Shown piece after piece: positions 1 to 6,785 of a stretch of DNA of 35,374 bases. Source of the DNA: Verrucomicrobiia bacterium (GTDB lineage: Bacteria > Verrucomicrobiota > Verrucomicrobiia > Verrucomicrobiales > DEV007); NCBI GenBank assembly GCA_030432615.1, contig JAUIGT010000002.1, positions 1-35,374 on the forward strand. Direction: 5' to 3'. The stretch's first letter is position 1; every line of letters begins with the position of its first letter. Made by a program: the position numbers and the translations under genes. A model generated the notes under the pieces. That model was not told where the DNA came from, made no database searches, and saw nothing but the letters and a program-made list of their open reading frames with translations.

Positions 1-738
1 GGCGGCCCAGCGAGCGTAGCCCTCGGGATTGAGGTGGAGCAGGTCCTTGAACCAGGTCGGGTCGGCGTCATCGGCCTCGTTCCGGAAGAGCGTCCAGGTA
101 TCGACCACCGTGACCTGCGGGTCGCCCTTGACGGCGGCGGCGTAGAGTTCGTTGACGCGCTTGATCCGGTCGGCGGGACGATTCTTCTCCGAGGAGCTGG
201 GAAAGACCAGGCAGAGCACCACGGGAACCTCGGGATCGTGCGCCTTGATGGCGGCGAGGATTTTCTCGAAGTTGCGCCCGATGGCTTCGGGATCGATCTC
301 CACCTCGAGATCGTTGGTTCCCATCAGCAGGACGATGGCGCTCGGATCGAGCGCGAGCACGTCCTCCTTCAAGCGAATCAGCATGCCGCGGGTGGTGTCG
401 CCGCCGATGCCGCGATTGGCGAGTTTCATCCCGGCGAAGTAGCCTTTGAAATCCTTTCCCCATCCCTGGGTGATGGAGTCGCCGAGAAACACGACCGCTC
501 CCTGGTCCTCCTTCACCCGCTTCGACCATTGGGCGCGGAATTCGGGCCAGCGTTTCACGTAGCCGTCGTAGCGCCGGAGCGCGCCTTCGCCGGGCAGGGC
601 TGCTTCCTCCTCGGGCGTGGGCAGCGCGAAGGCGGCGAGATCCGCTTCGCCGATTTCCTGGGCGGAAGCGTCGCGTGCCGAAGCCAGAGAGACGAGCAAC
701 AGGGTGCAGACCAGCAGGGAAGAGGGTGCCGTTTTCAT
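1..738 (-). CDS. Secreted SGNH/GDSL-family hydrolase (3' end cut by window edge)
   Basis: Reading leftward from ATG at 738 gives 246 codons with no stop before base 1, so the C-terminus is missing. Residues 1-26 form a Sec signal peptide (MKTAPSSLLV start, Ala-rich end at ASAQ). The SGNH blocks are visible: GDSITQGW with the nucleophile Ser (block I), a Gly in NRGIGGDTT (II), GTND with its Asn (III), and D..H in DLLHLNPEGY near the cut (V). Members of this fold are secreted esterases, acetylxylan esterases or sialate O-acetylesterases; the substrate cannot be told here. It follows the DUF3618 operon on the same strand but is separated from it by a strong terminator, so it is probably transcribed alone. 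No Shine-Dalgarno sequence precedes the start, and a possible -10 lies only 9 nt away. Confidence 0.9.
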   Translation of the reverse strand, partial: MKTAPSSLLVCTLLLVSLASARDASAQEIGEADLAAFALPTPEEEAALPGEGALRRYDGYVKRWPEFRAQWSKRVKEDQGAVVFLGDSITQGWGKDFKGYFAGMKLANRGIGGDTTRGMLIRLKEDVLALDPSAIVLLMGTNDLEVEIDPEAIGRNFEKILAAIKAHDPEVPVVLCLVFPSSSEKNRPADRIKRVNELYAAAVKGDPQVTVVDTWTLFRNEADDADPTWFKDLLHLNPEGYARWAA

Positions 739-747
739 GTGGCCGGG

Positions 748-777
748 ACCCTAGCAGCGAGCCGGGCGATTCCGAAA
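748..777 (-). promoter_or_regulatory. Possible promoter of the SGNH hydrolase gene
   Basis: On the minus strand an extended -10 (TGC then TAGGGT, 748-753) is preceded 18 nt upstream by a weak -35 (TTTCGG, 772-777). The -10 ends only 9 nt before the ATG, so the transcript would have a leader of about 3 nt. Matches to consensus are partial. Confidence 0.3.
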
Positions 778-825
778 CGAAAATTCGCGCCCAGTGACGC
801 GCGCGGACGTTCCCGGTTCGGACCG

Positions 826-865
826 AAAAAAAACCGCCCCCGGCCTATATGGCTCGGAGGCGGTT
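826..865 (-). terminator. Rho-independent terminator of the DUF883-DUF1469-DUF3618 operon
   Basis: A hairpin with outer stem AACCGCC (832-838) / GGCGGTT (859-865) and an inner CCGGCC / GGC-T-CGG stem closes on the loop TATAT. Read on the minus strand it runs straight into eight T residues (826-833). It lies 51 bp past the stop of the DUF3618 gene and separates that operon from the SGNH gene. Confidence 0.87.
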
Positions 866-915
866 ACCCAGGAGAAAAAGGGGGCCGGTTCGGTTTCGGT
901 CCGGCGACGGAGGAA

Positions 916-1962
916 TCAGCCGGGCTCCACCTTCTGATCGATTTTCTCGCGAGCGGTCTCGGAGGCCGATTCGAGGGCGTCCTCGGCGCGGCTCTGGAGT
1001 CCCTCGATGTCGAGGTCGTTGTCGGCGAGCGCCTGCTTGGACTTGTCCAGCATGGTCTCCCCCTTGCTCTTCAGTTCCTCGCGGAAATGCTCGGCTTCTT
1101 CGCCGCAGAGATCGTTCTCGCGGCGGGTTCGGGGAATCAGCAGGGCGACGACCAGACCGGCGGCCAAGGCGCCGGCACAAAGGGCCAGCGGATGCTCGCG
1201 ACGGCCGGTATCCAACCGATCCCGGGTCTTGCGTCCGAGATTCTGCGCGGTTCTCGAGGTGGAATGGGCGGCCTGTCGGAGGGAATCCGCGGTCTGGTGC
1301 GACGCCTCGCGAAGCCGCTCCTGGGTATGCTCGGTGGCACTCGCCAGTTTCTCGCCGGCCTGGTGGGCGTGGGTGGAGACGGCGTCACTGGCCTCGTTCC
1401 ATTTCTCGGCGGCGCCGGCGGAGAAGGCCCGGGTCTTTTCCCGCAGGGTCGATCCGTTGTTGTCTTCCTGGGAAGGACCGGGGCGATGATGGTGACGCTG
1501 GGCCATCACCTTGCCACCCGGCAGCTGGCGCGCGGTCGGGGTGGCGAGGGGTGTCGGCTGGTGCCGCTGCTCGATCTCCTCGTGGGATTGGGGGCGTGGC
1601 CTGGTTCTCGACGCCCGCTCCGGGGCTGGCGAATGTTTCCGGCGGCGGAACAGGTCGCTGGGAAGGAAGGCGGAGGCGATCGCGAGGCCGCCGAGAATGA
1701 GCGGCAACGGATTTTCCCGGATCACCTCGCCGGTCTTGTGGCCGGCTTCGGAGATCGAGTCCCGGATGGCGTCGGTGTCGATGGAATCGCCTCTCTGTTT
1801 CACCCAATCGACCGCTTCGTCCACGTAGGGGCGCGGGTCGAGCTTGTCCGAGATTTTTTCGATGGTGTCGTCCATGCGATGTCGGGTCTGTTCGATGCGG
1901 GATTCGATGGCGCCCGGTTCGGACGCTTCCGGTTCATTGAGGTAGGGAGAGGTTCGGTTCAT
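916..1962 (-). CDS. DUF3618 domain membrane protein with LEA-like helical region
   Basis: 348 aa. Residues 19-45 carry the DUF3618 signature (ESRIEQTRHRMDDTIEKIS), an amphipathic helix seen in small stress-type membrane proteins. A first hydrophobic segment lies at about 85-101 and a second at about 257-276, each followed by basic residues. Between them is a basic Pro/His/Gln-rich stretch and then an Ala-rich amphipathic helix (about 170-245) resembling LEA or apolipoprotein repeats; the C-terminus is acidic and helical. Its ATG overlaps the stop of the DUF1469 gene by 4 nt (ATGA), so translation is probably coupled. It is the last gene of the three-gene operon and is followed by a strong terminator. 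The function is unknown; a role in coating or reshaping the inner membrane under stress is inferred from the company it keeps. Confidence 0.85.
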   Translation of the reverse strand: MNRTSPYLNEPEASEPGAIESRIEQTRHRMDDTIEKISDKLDPRPYVDEAVDWVKQRGDSIDTDAIRDSISEAGHKTGEVIRENPLPLILGGLAIASAFLPSDLFRRRKHSPAPERASRTRPRPQSHEEIEQRHQPTPLATPTARQLPGGKVMAQRHHHRPGPSQEDNNGSTLREKTRAFSAGAAEKWNEASDAVSTHAHQAGEKLASATEHTQERLREASHQTADSLRQAAHSTSRTAQNLGRKTRDRLDTGRREHPLALCAGALAAGLVVALLIPRTRRENDLCGEEAEHFREELKSKGETMLDKSKQALADNDLDIEGLQSRAEDALESASETAREKIDQKVEPG

Positions 1963-2420
1963 GGGATCTTGGATTGTGCCCAGTTCTTGGTTGCGATGAG
2001 CGACTCCGCCGTTTTCTGGGGCTTCAGGTTTTCGGCGGAGAGCTGTTTTTTCGAGTGTTGGAAAAGGAGGAAACCGCCCAGGGAGACAAGGGCTCCCACG
2101 ATGAGCAGTCCAAGAAAGACGGCCACCGTTGGAGCCAGTCCGGCTTGGACGAGCAACGCGGCCACTCCGGCGGAGACCGCCAGGAGCAGGACCATGGCGC
2201 CGGAGGCGAGGGCGACGATACCCGCCGCCATGCGGGCGGCCTGGCGGGTGGTCTCGTGGACCGTCCGCGAGAGTTCCGCCTTGGCGAGTTCGACTTCCTG
2301 TCGCATCCAGCGACTGGCGTCGTCGGCGAGAGTGCGGAAGAGCGCCTTGAGGTCCCGGGGCTCCGTGGAGGATCGGGACGTCGAGCCGGTCTCGCTGCGC
2401 TGGCGGGTTTCGGTGATCAT
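1959..2420 (-). CDS. DUF1469 / phage-holin-superfamily-like (YqjE-type) membrane protein
   Basis: 153 aa. After a polar N-terminus, an amphipathic helix (about 22-60, with QEVELAKAEL) leads into two adjacent membrane segments (about 63-88 and 96-120), a basic turn and a soluble tail. This is the layout of the DUF1469/Phage_holin_3_6 family that includes E. coli YqjE; in cellular genomes these are not lysis proteins. The gene lies 28 bp after the DUF883-like gene and overlaps the DUF3618 gene by 4 nt. The start is preceded by a C/T-rich stretch (CTCCCGCCCCTTCCCC) and no Shine-Dalgarno. The DUF883 - DUF1469 - third membrane gene order mirrors the proteobacterial yqjD-yqjE-yqjK arrangement. Confidence 0.85.
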   Translation of the reverse strand: MITETRQRSETGSTSRSSTEPRDLKALFRTLADDASRWMRQEVELAKAELSRTVHETTRQAARMAAGIVALASGAMVLLLAVSAGVAALLVQAGLAPTVAVFLGLLIVGALVSLGGFLLFQHSKKQLSAENLKPQKTAESLIATKNWAQSKIP

Positions 2421-2448
2421 GGGGAAGGGGCGGGAGCGTGAGTTCGAT

Positions 2449-2913
2449 TCAGGATTCGCCTTCGGGCTTTTCCGGATGCCCGGCCTTCACGAAACGACCG
2501 GCGCAGAATCCGATCAGGGCGAGCGCGCCGAGCGTGGTGCCGGGGCGTTTGCGGACCTGGTCGGCGACGTCTTCGGCGATGGCGCCGGAATCGTGGCGCT
2601 CGAAGTAGTCGGCGACCGAAGCGATTCGCTCGGCCGCGAGGTTCATCCCGGCGACCAGGAAATCCGGCTGTTCGCCCGTCATCTCGTCGGCGGCGGTGGT
2701 GGCGGCCTGTTCCAGGTTGCGGATCTTGCCGGCGGTGGCATCGACACAGGTGTCGGCCTGGTGGCGGGCTCCCTGTCGCAGTTTGGCGAACACTTCGTTC
2801 GCTTCGGTCTTCGCTTTGCGACCGGTTTCCGCGACAGCCTCGCGCGCTTCGGAGGTTTCCTCGGCGAGCGGTCCGGACTTCGTCTTCGTGGTGGGTTCCG
2901 TGGTGGTGATCAT
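2449..2913 (-). CDS. DUF883-like (YqjD/ElaB-type) tail-anchored protein
   Basis: 154 aa from ATG 2913. The frame stays open further upstream to 3069, but the added residues look like translated leader and would run across the promoter region, so the MITTTEP start is preferred. The protein is a long charged Ala-rich helix with one C-terminal membrane segment (about 125-142, TTLGALALIGFCAGRF) preceded by RKRPG, the hallmark of DUF883 proteins. In E. coli YqjD and ElaB anchor to the inner membrane, bind ribosomes and are RpoS-dependent (family knowledge; not shown here). It is the first gene of the operon. A GTTGCA-N3-TGCAAC palindrome lies 143 bp upstream of the start. Confidence 0.8.
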   Translation of the reverse strand: MITTTEPTTKTKSGPLAEETSEAREAVAETGRKAKTEANEVFAKLRQGARHQADTCVDATAGKIRNLEQAATTAADEMTGEQPDFLVAGMNLAAERIASVADYFERHDSGAIAEDVADQVRKRPGTTLGALALIGFCAGRFVKAGHPEKPEGES

Positions 2914-3055
2914 GGCTACCCGTTTTGAGCGCAGAGACGGTGCCATGCGAGGCTGTCGATCGTTTGTGAATTGAAGGTCAAAGGGTTGTGCTGCTTCGTG
3001 GAGAGGGGCGCACCGCCGATGCGCGTCTGCCTTGTGAAAAATGCGCTGCGATTCC

Positions 3056-3070
3056 GTTGCACCCTGCAAC
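3056..3070. promoter_or_regulatory. GTTGCA-N3-TGCAAC palindrome, copy 1 (operator candidate)
   Basis: GTTGCACCCTGCAAC is a perfect 6-3-6 inverted repeat in the non-coding gap between the PLD gene end (3095) and the DUF883 gene (start 2913). The same arms recur at 5261-5275 upstream of the Pmp3/YqaE gene. Twelve fixed bases shared by two intergenic sites in 35 kb suggest a common DNA-binding regulator. Confidence 0.5.
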
Positions 3071-3094
3071 CCTTGCGGCGTGCCTGGAACGCGT

Positions 3095-4267
3095 TCAGAC
3101 AGGCAGGGGGATATGCTCGGCGACCTGTTCCTCGAGCCGTTGCCAGGCGGGACGACGCACGTGGGAATCGAGAGTGAGTTCCCGGCAACGGTCGAGATCG
3201 TGTTCGAAGACCGAATGCAGGATCCGCGAGAGTTTCTCCGATTGCACGTTGACGTTGGCCTCGTCGTTCATGCGGAAGGAGAAGATGTCGAAATTGATGG
3301 AGCCGATGGTCGCGAAGGCGTCATCGATGAGCATCATCTTCGAGTGGCACATGGTGGGGAGGTAGCGAAAGAGGCGGACGCCCCGTTCCAGCAGCGCGCG
3401 CCAGCGGGCTCGGGACTTCCGATGGGCCAGCCAGGAATCGCAGTGCTCGGTGGGGAAGATGATCTCGACCTTGACCCCCCGTTCCACGGCGCTGGACAGG
3501 CCTTCGACCATGAGGTCATCGGGAACGAAGTAGGCTGTCTCGATGCGAACGCTGCTCTCCGCATTCTCGATGAAGGCGCGGAAGACCTCGTAGGATTCGG
3601 ACCAGCCGGCCCGGGGAGAACTTTGCACCACCTGAGCCCGGGTGTCGTCGCAGCGTCCGCTGCTCTGCTCGAGCGGTGCGGGAAGGGAGGAGTCACCTCT
3701 CCACGGATGGGAGGTCAGGCGTTCCGCGTCGTCCACCTCGTTCCAGTTGTCGCAGAAAGCCCGCTCCAGTCCACTGACCGCGGGACCGAAGAAACGGAAA
3801 TGGAGATCGTGCCAGTGCCGGGCGTCTTTCGCATCGCCCGTCCACTCGTCGGCGATGCCCACGCCACCGATGAACCCGACCCGGTGATCGATGACGAGAA
3901 TCTTGCGATGGGTTCGCTGATTCAGATGGGTGAAATGGCGCAGGGAAAAGGGATGGAAGTGGCACACGATCACACCGGCATCGGTCATCTTGCGCTTGAG
4001 CGACTCGCGCATCCGGTGCGCGCCGAAGGCGTCGAGGAGGACGTGGCATCGCACCCCGGCGCGTGCCCGGTCGGCCAACGCGTCGGCGAATTTTTCGGCG
4101 ATCTCACCCTGCCAGTAGACGTAGGTGACGAAGTGGATGACTTCCCGGGCTCGCCGGATCTCGGCCAGCATGGCGGGAAAGATCTCGTGACCGTTGACGA
4201 GAACGTCGATGCGGTTCGGCCCGCTGAATTCGGCGCCGATGCGTTTTTCGAGAGGGCGGAGGTTCAT
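3095..4267 (-). CDS. Phospholipase D-like / cardiolipin synthase family protein
   Basis: 390 aa from ATG 4267. Two HKD motifs are intact: THRKILVID followed by FIGG (H120, K122, D127) and CHSKMMLID followed by TIGSIN (H308, K310, D315). Two HKD half-sites make a complete PLD-type active site, as in cardiolipin synthases that join phosphatidyl groups. There is no N-terminal membrane helix, so it resembles the soluble or peripheral ClsB-like type more than ClsA. The frame extends upstream to a GTG at 4354, but that codon lies beyond a transcription terminator hairpin (4303-4342) of the preceding gene, so the ATG at 4267 is favoured. A cardiolipin-type enzyme fits a block of membrane-stress genes; substrate and product are inferred from family only. 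Confidence 0.88.
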   Translation of the reverse strand: MNLRPLEKRIGAEFSGPNRIDVLVNGHEIFPAMLAEIRRAREVIHFVTYVYWQGEIAEKFADALADRARAGVRCHVLLDAFGAHRMRESLKRKMTDAGVIVCHFHPFSLRHFTHLNQRTHRKILVIDHRVGFIGGVGIADEWTGDAKDARHWHDLHFRFFGPAVSGLERAFCDNWNEVDDAERLTSHPWRGDSSLPAPLEQSSGRCDDTRAQVVQSSPRAGWSESYEVFRAFIENAESSVRIETAYFVPDDLMVEGLSSAVERGVKVEIIFPTEHCDSWLAHRKSRARWRALLERGVRLFRYLPTMCHSKMMLIDDAFATIGSINFDIFSFRMNDEANVNVQSEKLSRILHSVFEHDLDRCRELTLDSHVRRPAWQRLEEQVAEHIPLPV

Positions 4268-4302
4268 GGTTTCCAGACCGAATCCTATTTCGTGGGAAAA
4301 CA

Positions 4303-4342
4303 GGAAGGGCCGTTTCTCCAGGGTGGAGAGAACGGCCCTTCC
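4303..4342 (-). terminator. Terminator downstream of the acidic-repeat lipoprotein gene
   Basis: A 12-bp perfect stem (GGAAGGGCCGTT at 4303-4314 with AACGGCCCTTCC at 4331-4342) is extended inward by TCTCC/GGAGA with one bulged base. On the minus strand it is followed by CTGTTTTCCC. It lies 51 bp past the lipoprotein stop. It also shows that the upstream GTG of the PLD reading frame is probably not its start. Confidence 0.7.
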
Positions 4343-4392
4343 CTTGGGGGTCACAAAGTCGGTTCACCGCGGGAGCGCGGTGGGGAGCCGCT

Positions 4393-4803
4393 TCACTGGT
4401 TCGCCTCGGGGTTCGTGCTTCCGGGCGAGCTGGAGGGAGCGCTTCCGCCTTCCGTGGATTTGGAGGAAGCCTTCGGCTTGATCGGATCGCCGTCCGGCTC
4501 GTCCTCCTTGGGCATATCGACATCGACATCGGGAACCGGCACGGTCACCTTTTTCTCCTTCATCTCGACATCGACGTCGGCGGTATCGACATCGAACTCG
4601 GGCAGGTTGCCACCCTTGGCATCGACATCGACGGAAGGCATTTCACCTTCCTTCGTCACTTCGACTTCGGGGAGTTCGCCGGCGTCCGCATCGACATCGA
4701 CGTCGGGCACCTTGAGTTCTTCGGTTTGATCGACATCGCAGGAGGCCAGGGCGAAACTGGAGGCGGCGATCAGGGTGAGGTAGACGGGTAGTTTCTGTTT
4801 CAT
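4393..4803 (-). CDS. Acidic Val-Asp repeat lipoprotein
   Basis: 136 aa. A lipoprotein signal peptide (MKQKLPVYLT start) ends in a lipobox with LASC, so Cys is probably lipidated and the protein membrane-anchored. The mature part is built from alternating Val/Asp runs (PDVDVDADAG, PSVDVDAKGG, FDVDTADVDV, PDVDVDMPKE) with Leu-Pro-Glu or Met-Pro-Ser junctions every 12-14 residues, then a Ser/Pro/Gly-rich tail. The coding DNA is correspondingly repetitive (gacatcgac-type hexamers). The pattern resembles AHNAK-type acidic beta repeats; a periodic acidic face could bind divalent cations, which is inference. The gene starts 98 bp after the Pmp3 gene on the same strand and ends at a terminator. A C/T-rich tract (TCATCCTTCCCAATCTC) precedes the start. 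The in-frame extension upstream to 5328 overlaps the Pmp3 gene and is not real. Confidence 0.8.
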   Translation of the reverse strand: MKQKLPVYLTLIAASSFALASCDVDQTEELKVPDVDVDADAGELPEVEVTKEGEMPSVDVDAKGGNLPEFDVDTADVDVEMKEKKVTVPVPDVDVDMPKEDEPDGDPIKPKASSKSTEGGSAPSSSPGSTNPEANQ

Positions 4804-4901
4804 GAGATTGGGAAGGATGAGCTGTTGGTACGATCGTTTCGGAGAATCGGGGGCCGAGCTGTCGGCGGACTCCCCGGATGAATTCAGGTGACTGGTGAGG
4901 A

Positions 4902-5099
4902 TCAGGCGCGGGCCGGCGTGGAGCTGCCGCGCGAAAGGATGATGTAGAGCGCGTGGATGATGCCCGGGATGAAGCCGAGAATGGTCAGGAGGATGTTGAT
5001 CCAGAACTGGAGTCCGAGCCCGACCTGCATGGCCACGCCGAGTGGCGGCAGGATGATGGCGGCGATGATCCGGAGGATGTCTTTGGAGCCTTCTTTCAT
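4902..5099 (-). CDS. Pmp3/YqaE family (UPF0057) small membrane proteolipid
   Basis: 65 aa. The whole family pattern is present: LPPLGVAMQVG at the end of the first membrane helix, then FWINILLTILGFIPGIIHALY in the second. Members are hydrophobic hairpin proteolipids induced by salt, cold or envelope stress in bacteria, yeast and plants (Pmp3 affects membrane potential in yeast). Stop-to-start distance to the lipoprotein gene is 98 bp on the same strand, so the two may share a transcript. The start is preceded by CCATCCTTATCC and no Shine-Dalgarno. The GTTGCA-N3-TGCAAC palindrome at 5261-5275 lies 162 bp upstream, as for the DUF883 operon. Confidence 0.93.
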   Translation of the reverse strand: MKEGSKDILRIIAAIILPPLGVAMQVGLGLQFWINILLTILGFIPGIIHALYIILSRGSSTPARA

Positions 5100-5450
5100 G
5101 GATAAGGATGGTTTGGTAGTGGGATTCGTTTGCGCCAGCCTTGGGGCGCTCGATTTGTGCCACGGGTGTGATGGTTTCGTAAATTTCTGACAGTGAATAG
5201 ATTGCAGTAATTACCTTTCTCGCGCTGCTGGCGATTTGCGTGCAAGGCGCGGTCCGTCGAGTTGCAGAGTGCAACCTTCGAGAAAGGCTTCTCGGAAACG
5301 ACCTCAATCGAGGCATGGCGGTCGTCAATCGATGCGTAGAGGCGGGGAATTCGGATCTGATAGCCTCCTTGTAGTGAGGCAGGAACGTGGAAGGCCACGA
5401 ACGCCGAAAGGCGGCGGAGAGCGCAGGAAAAAACCAGGGCCCAGAGCATC
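5100..5450. other. Divergent intergenic region between Pmp3 and chorismatase-like genes
   Basis: 351 bp with no convincing gene. It holds the palindrome at 5261-5275 and, directly beside it, a hairpin (CGAGAA 5279-5284 / TTCTCG 5289-5294, loop AGGC). AT-richer sequence at about 5180-5220 is the likeliest place for the minus-strand promoter, but no clean -35/-10 pair was found on either strand. Confidence 0.5.
5261..5275. promoter_or_regulatory. GTTGCA-N3-TGCAAC palindrome, copy 2 (operator candidate)
   Basis: GTTGCAGAGTGCAAC has the same 6-bp arms as the copy at 3056-3070, differing only in the 3-nt spacer; both are followed by C on the plus strand. It lies 162 bp upstream of the Pmp3 start and 175 bp upstream of the chorismatase-like gene, so it could act on either side. 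The shared context with copy 1 favours the minus-strand stress genes. Confidence 0.5.
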
Positions 5451-6785
5451 ATGAATCGCGAAATCACCATCGACCGAGAGAACGAATCCCTGGCCCCCGA
5501 GCGCGTGCTTCTGGATGACGGGAACCGCGCCGCAGCCTCCGGTCCGGGTGCGGGAAATGACTCGCCTTTCCTTCTCGGAGATCAGCATCACACCGTCGTG
5601 GGTTATGACGGCCTCAAGCGGCTGGCCCTCATGGTCACGCCGACCTGTGGCGGGGAATTTCGCGACCAGGTTTGGGAGACGGTTTCCCTGATTCGCACCA
5701 TACTCCGGCAACAGGGCGAGCCGATGGTGCTGACGATGCAGACCGTCTTCGTGGCCGATGCCGCCGATGTGCCGGTGGCGCAGCAGGTGTTCGAGGCCTG
5801 CTTCGGGGAACGGATGCCGTTGACGCTGTTCGTGGTTCAGCCGCCCTGCGGCGGTGTCGGCCTGGCGGTGGAGGCCTGGGCCATCAGCACGAACACGGTT
5901 TCCGTCGAGTATCTCGGTCCTCACCTGGTCACCGTCGAGCACGATGGCCTCCGCTGGATTCACGCGTCGGCCGGGGCCATTCACCTGGCGGGGCGCTCCG
6001 CCTACGAGCAATCGAGCGAGGCTTTCCGGGCCTTGGAAAAACGCCTGCGGGCGGTGGGCGTGCCCTTTCGGGACGTGGTTCGTCTCTGGCTCTACCAAGG
6101 GGGAATCACCGAGGACGAGGACGGGACGGAACGGTATCGGGAACTGAATCGCGGGCGAACGGATTTCTTCGACGGGATCGACTTTTCGTCGAACCCGCTC
6201 ATGACACCGACGGAGGGCCGCGATATCTACCCGGCCAGCACCGGCATCGGGACCGCGGAACACGGACTGGTGATCACCTCGCTGGCGGTGCAGACGGAGC
6301 GGGATGATGTGAGGGTTCTCTCGCTGGAGAATCCTCGCCAGATCTCGGCCTTCGATTACCCGAAGGAATACTCCGTCAAGAGCCCGAAGTTCTCGCGGGC
6401 GATGGCGATTCGGATCGGGAATCACCTGACGACCTGGGTCTCGGGAACCGCGAGCATCGTGAATTCGGAAACGGCGTTTGTCGGCGATGTCGTTCGGCAG
6501 ACCGAGCAGACCCTCGACAACATCGAGATGCTGATCGGGGCGGAAAACTTCGCCCGTCTCGGCTGGCCGGACGCCGGCGCCCGGCTCGAGGACCTGGCCA
6601 AGATTAGGGTCTATGTGAAGCATCCCGAGGATTTCGAGAAATGCCGGGAAGTCTGCGAGCGTCGCCTCGGCAAGGTGCCGTCGATCTACGCCCACGCCGA
6701 GGTTTGCCGACCCGACCTGCTGGTGGAAATCGAGGGCGTCGCCTTTTCACCCCTGGGACGGGACGAAGGAGGGGAGAAATCATGA
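5451..6785 (+). CDS. FkbO/Hyg5-type chorismatase homologue with extra N-terminal RidA-like module
   Basis: 444 aa, about 100 longer than typical FkbO/Hyg5/XanB2 chorismatases, which cleave chorismate to a dihydroxycyclohexadiene or hydroxybenzoate. The C-terminal half keeps the family pattern: LNRGRTDFF, PASTGIG, NPRQISAFDYP, VSGTASIV, GAENF, and the terminal LLVEIEG with the catalytic-type Glu. Residues about 50-145 look like a separate RidA (YjgF) module ending in AVEAWAI, but the Arg that binds the imino-acid carboxylate in RidA is replaced (MPLTLF where RidA has P-A-R-S), so deaminase activity is unlikely. No signal peptide, so cytoplasmic. Its stop overlaps the ATG of the DUF1549 gene by 4 nt. 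No Shine-Dalgarno is obvious. The family call is firm; the exact product is not known. Confidence 0.82.
   Translation: MNREITIDRENESLAPERVLLDDGNRAAASGPGAGNDSPFLLGDQHHTVVGYDGLKRLALMVTPTCGGEFRDQVWETVSLIRTILRQQGEPMVLTMQTVFVADAADVPVAQQVFEACFGERMPLTLFVVQPPCGGVGLAVEAWAISTNTVSVEYLGPHLVTVEHDGLRWIHASAGAIHLAGRSAYEQSSEAFRALEKRLRAVGVPFRDVVRLWLYQGGITEDEDGTERYRELNRGRTDFFDGIDFSSNPLMTPTEGRDIYPASTGIGTAEHGLVITSLAVQTERDDVRVLSLENPRQISAFDYPKEYSVKSPKFSRAMAIRIGNHLTTWVSGTASIVNSETAFVGDVVRQTEQTLDNIEMLIGAENFARLGWPDAGARLEDLAKIRVYVKHPEDFEKCREVCERRLGKVPSIYAHAEVCRPDLLVEIEGVAFSPLGRDEGGEKS

Noticed and set aside
1959-2420. Holin-superfamily-like protein as a sign of a prophage
   Set aside because: The protein is of the chromosomal DUF1469/YqjE type beside DUF883 and DUF3618 genes; no phage gene is nearby.
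34-2928. 964-aa open frame on the plus strand
   Set aside because: It covers parts of four genes on the other strand, all with clear families, signal peptides or membrane segments and operon spacing; high GC removes stop codons from the opposite frame.
4520-4740. Repetitive gacatcgac-type DNA as a CRISPR or satellite array
   Set aside because: The repeats are in-frame codons for Val-Asp runs of the lipoprotein, with no spacers.
4393-5328. 311-aa minus-strand frame including the lipoprotein
   Set aside because: The upstream part overlaps the Pmp3 gene in another frame, and the lipoprotein has its own signal peptide start at 4803.
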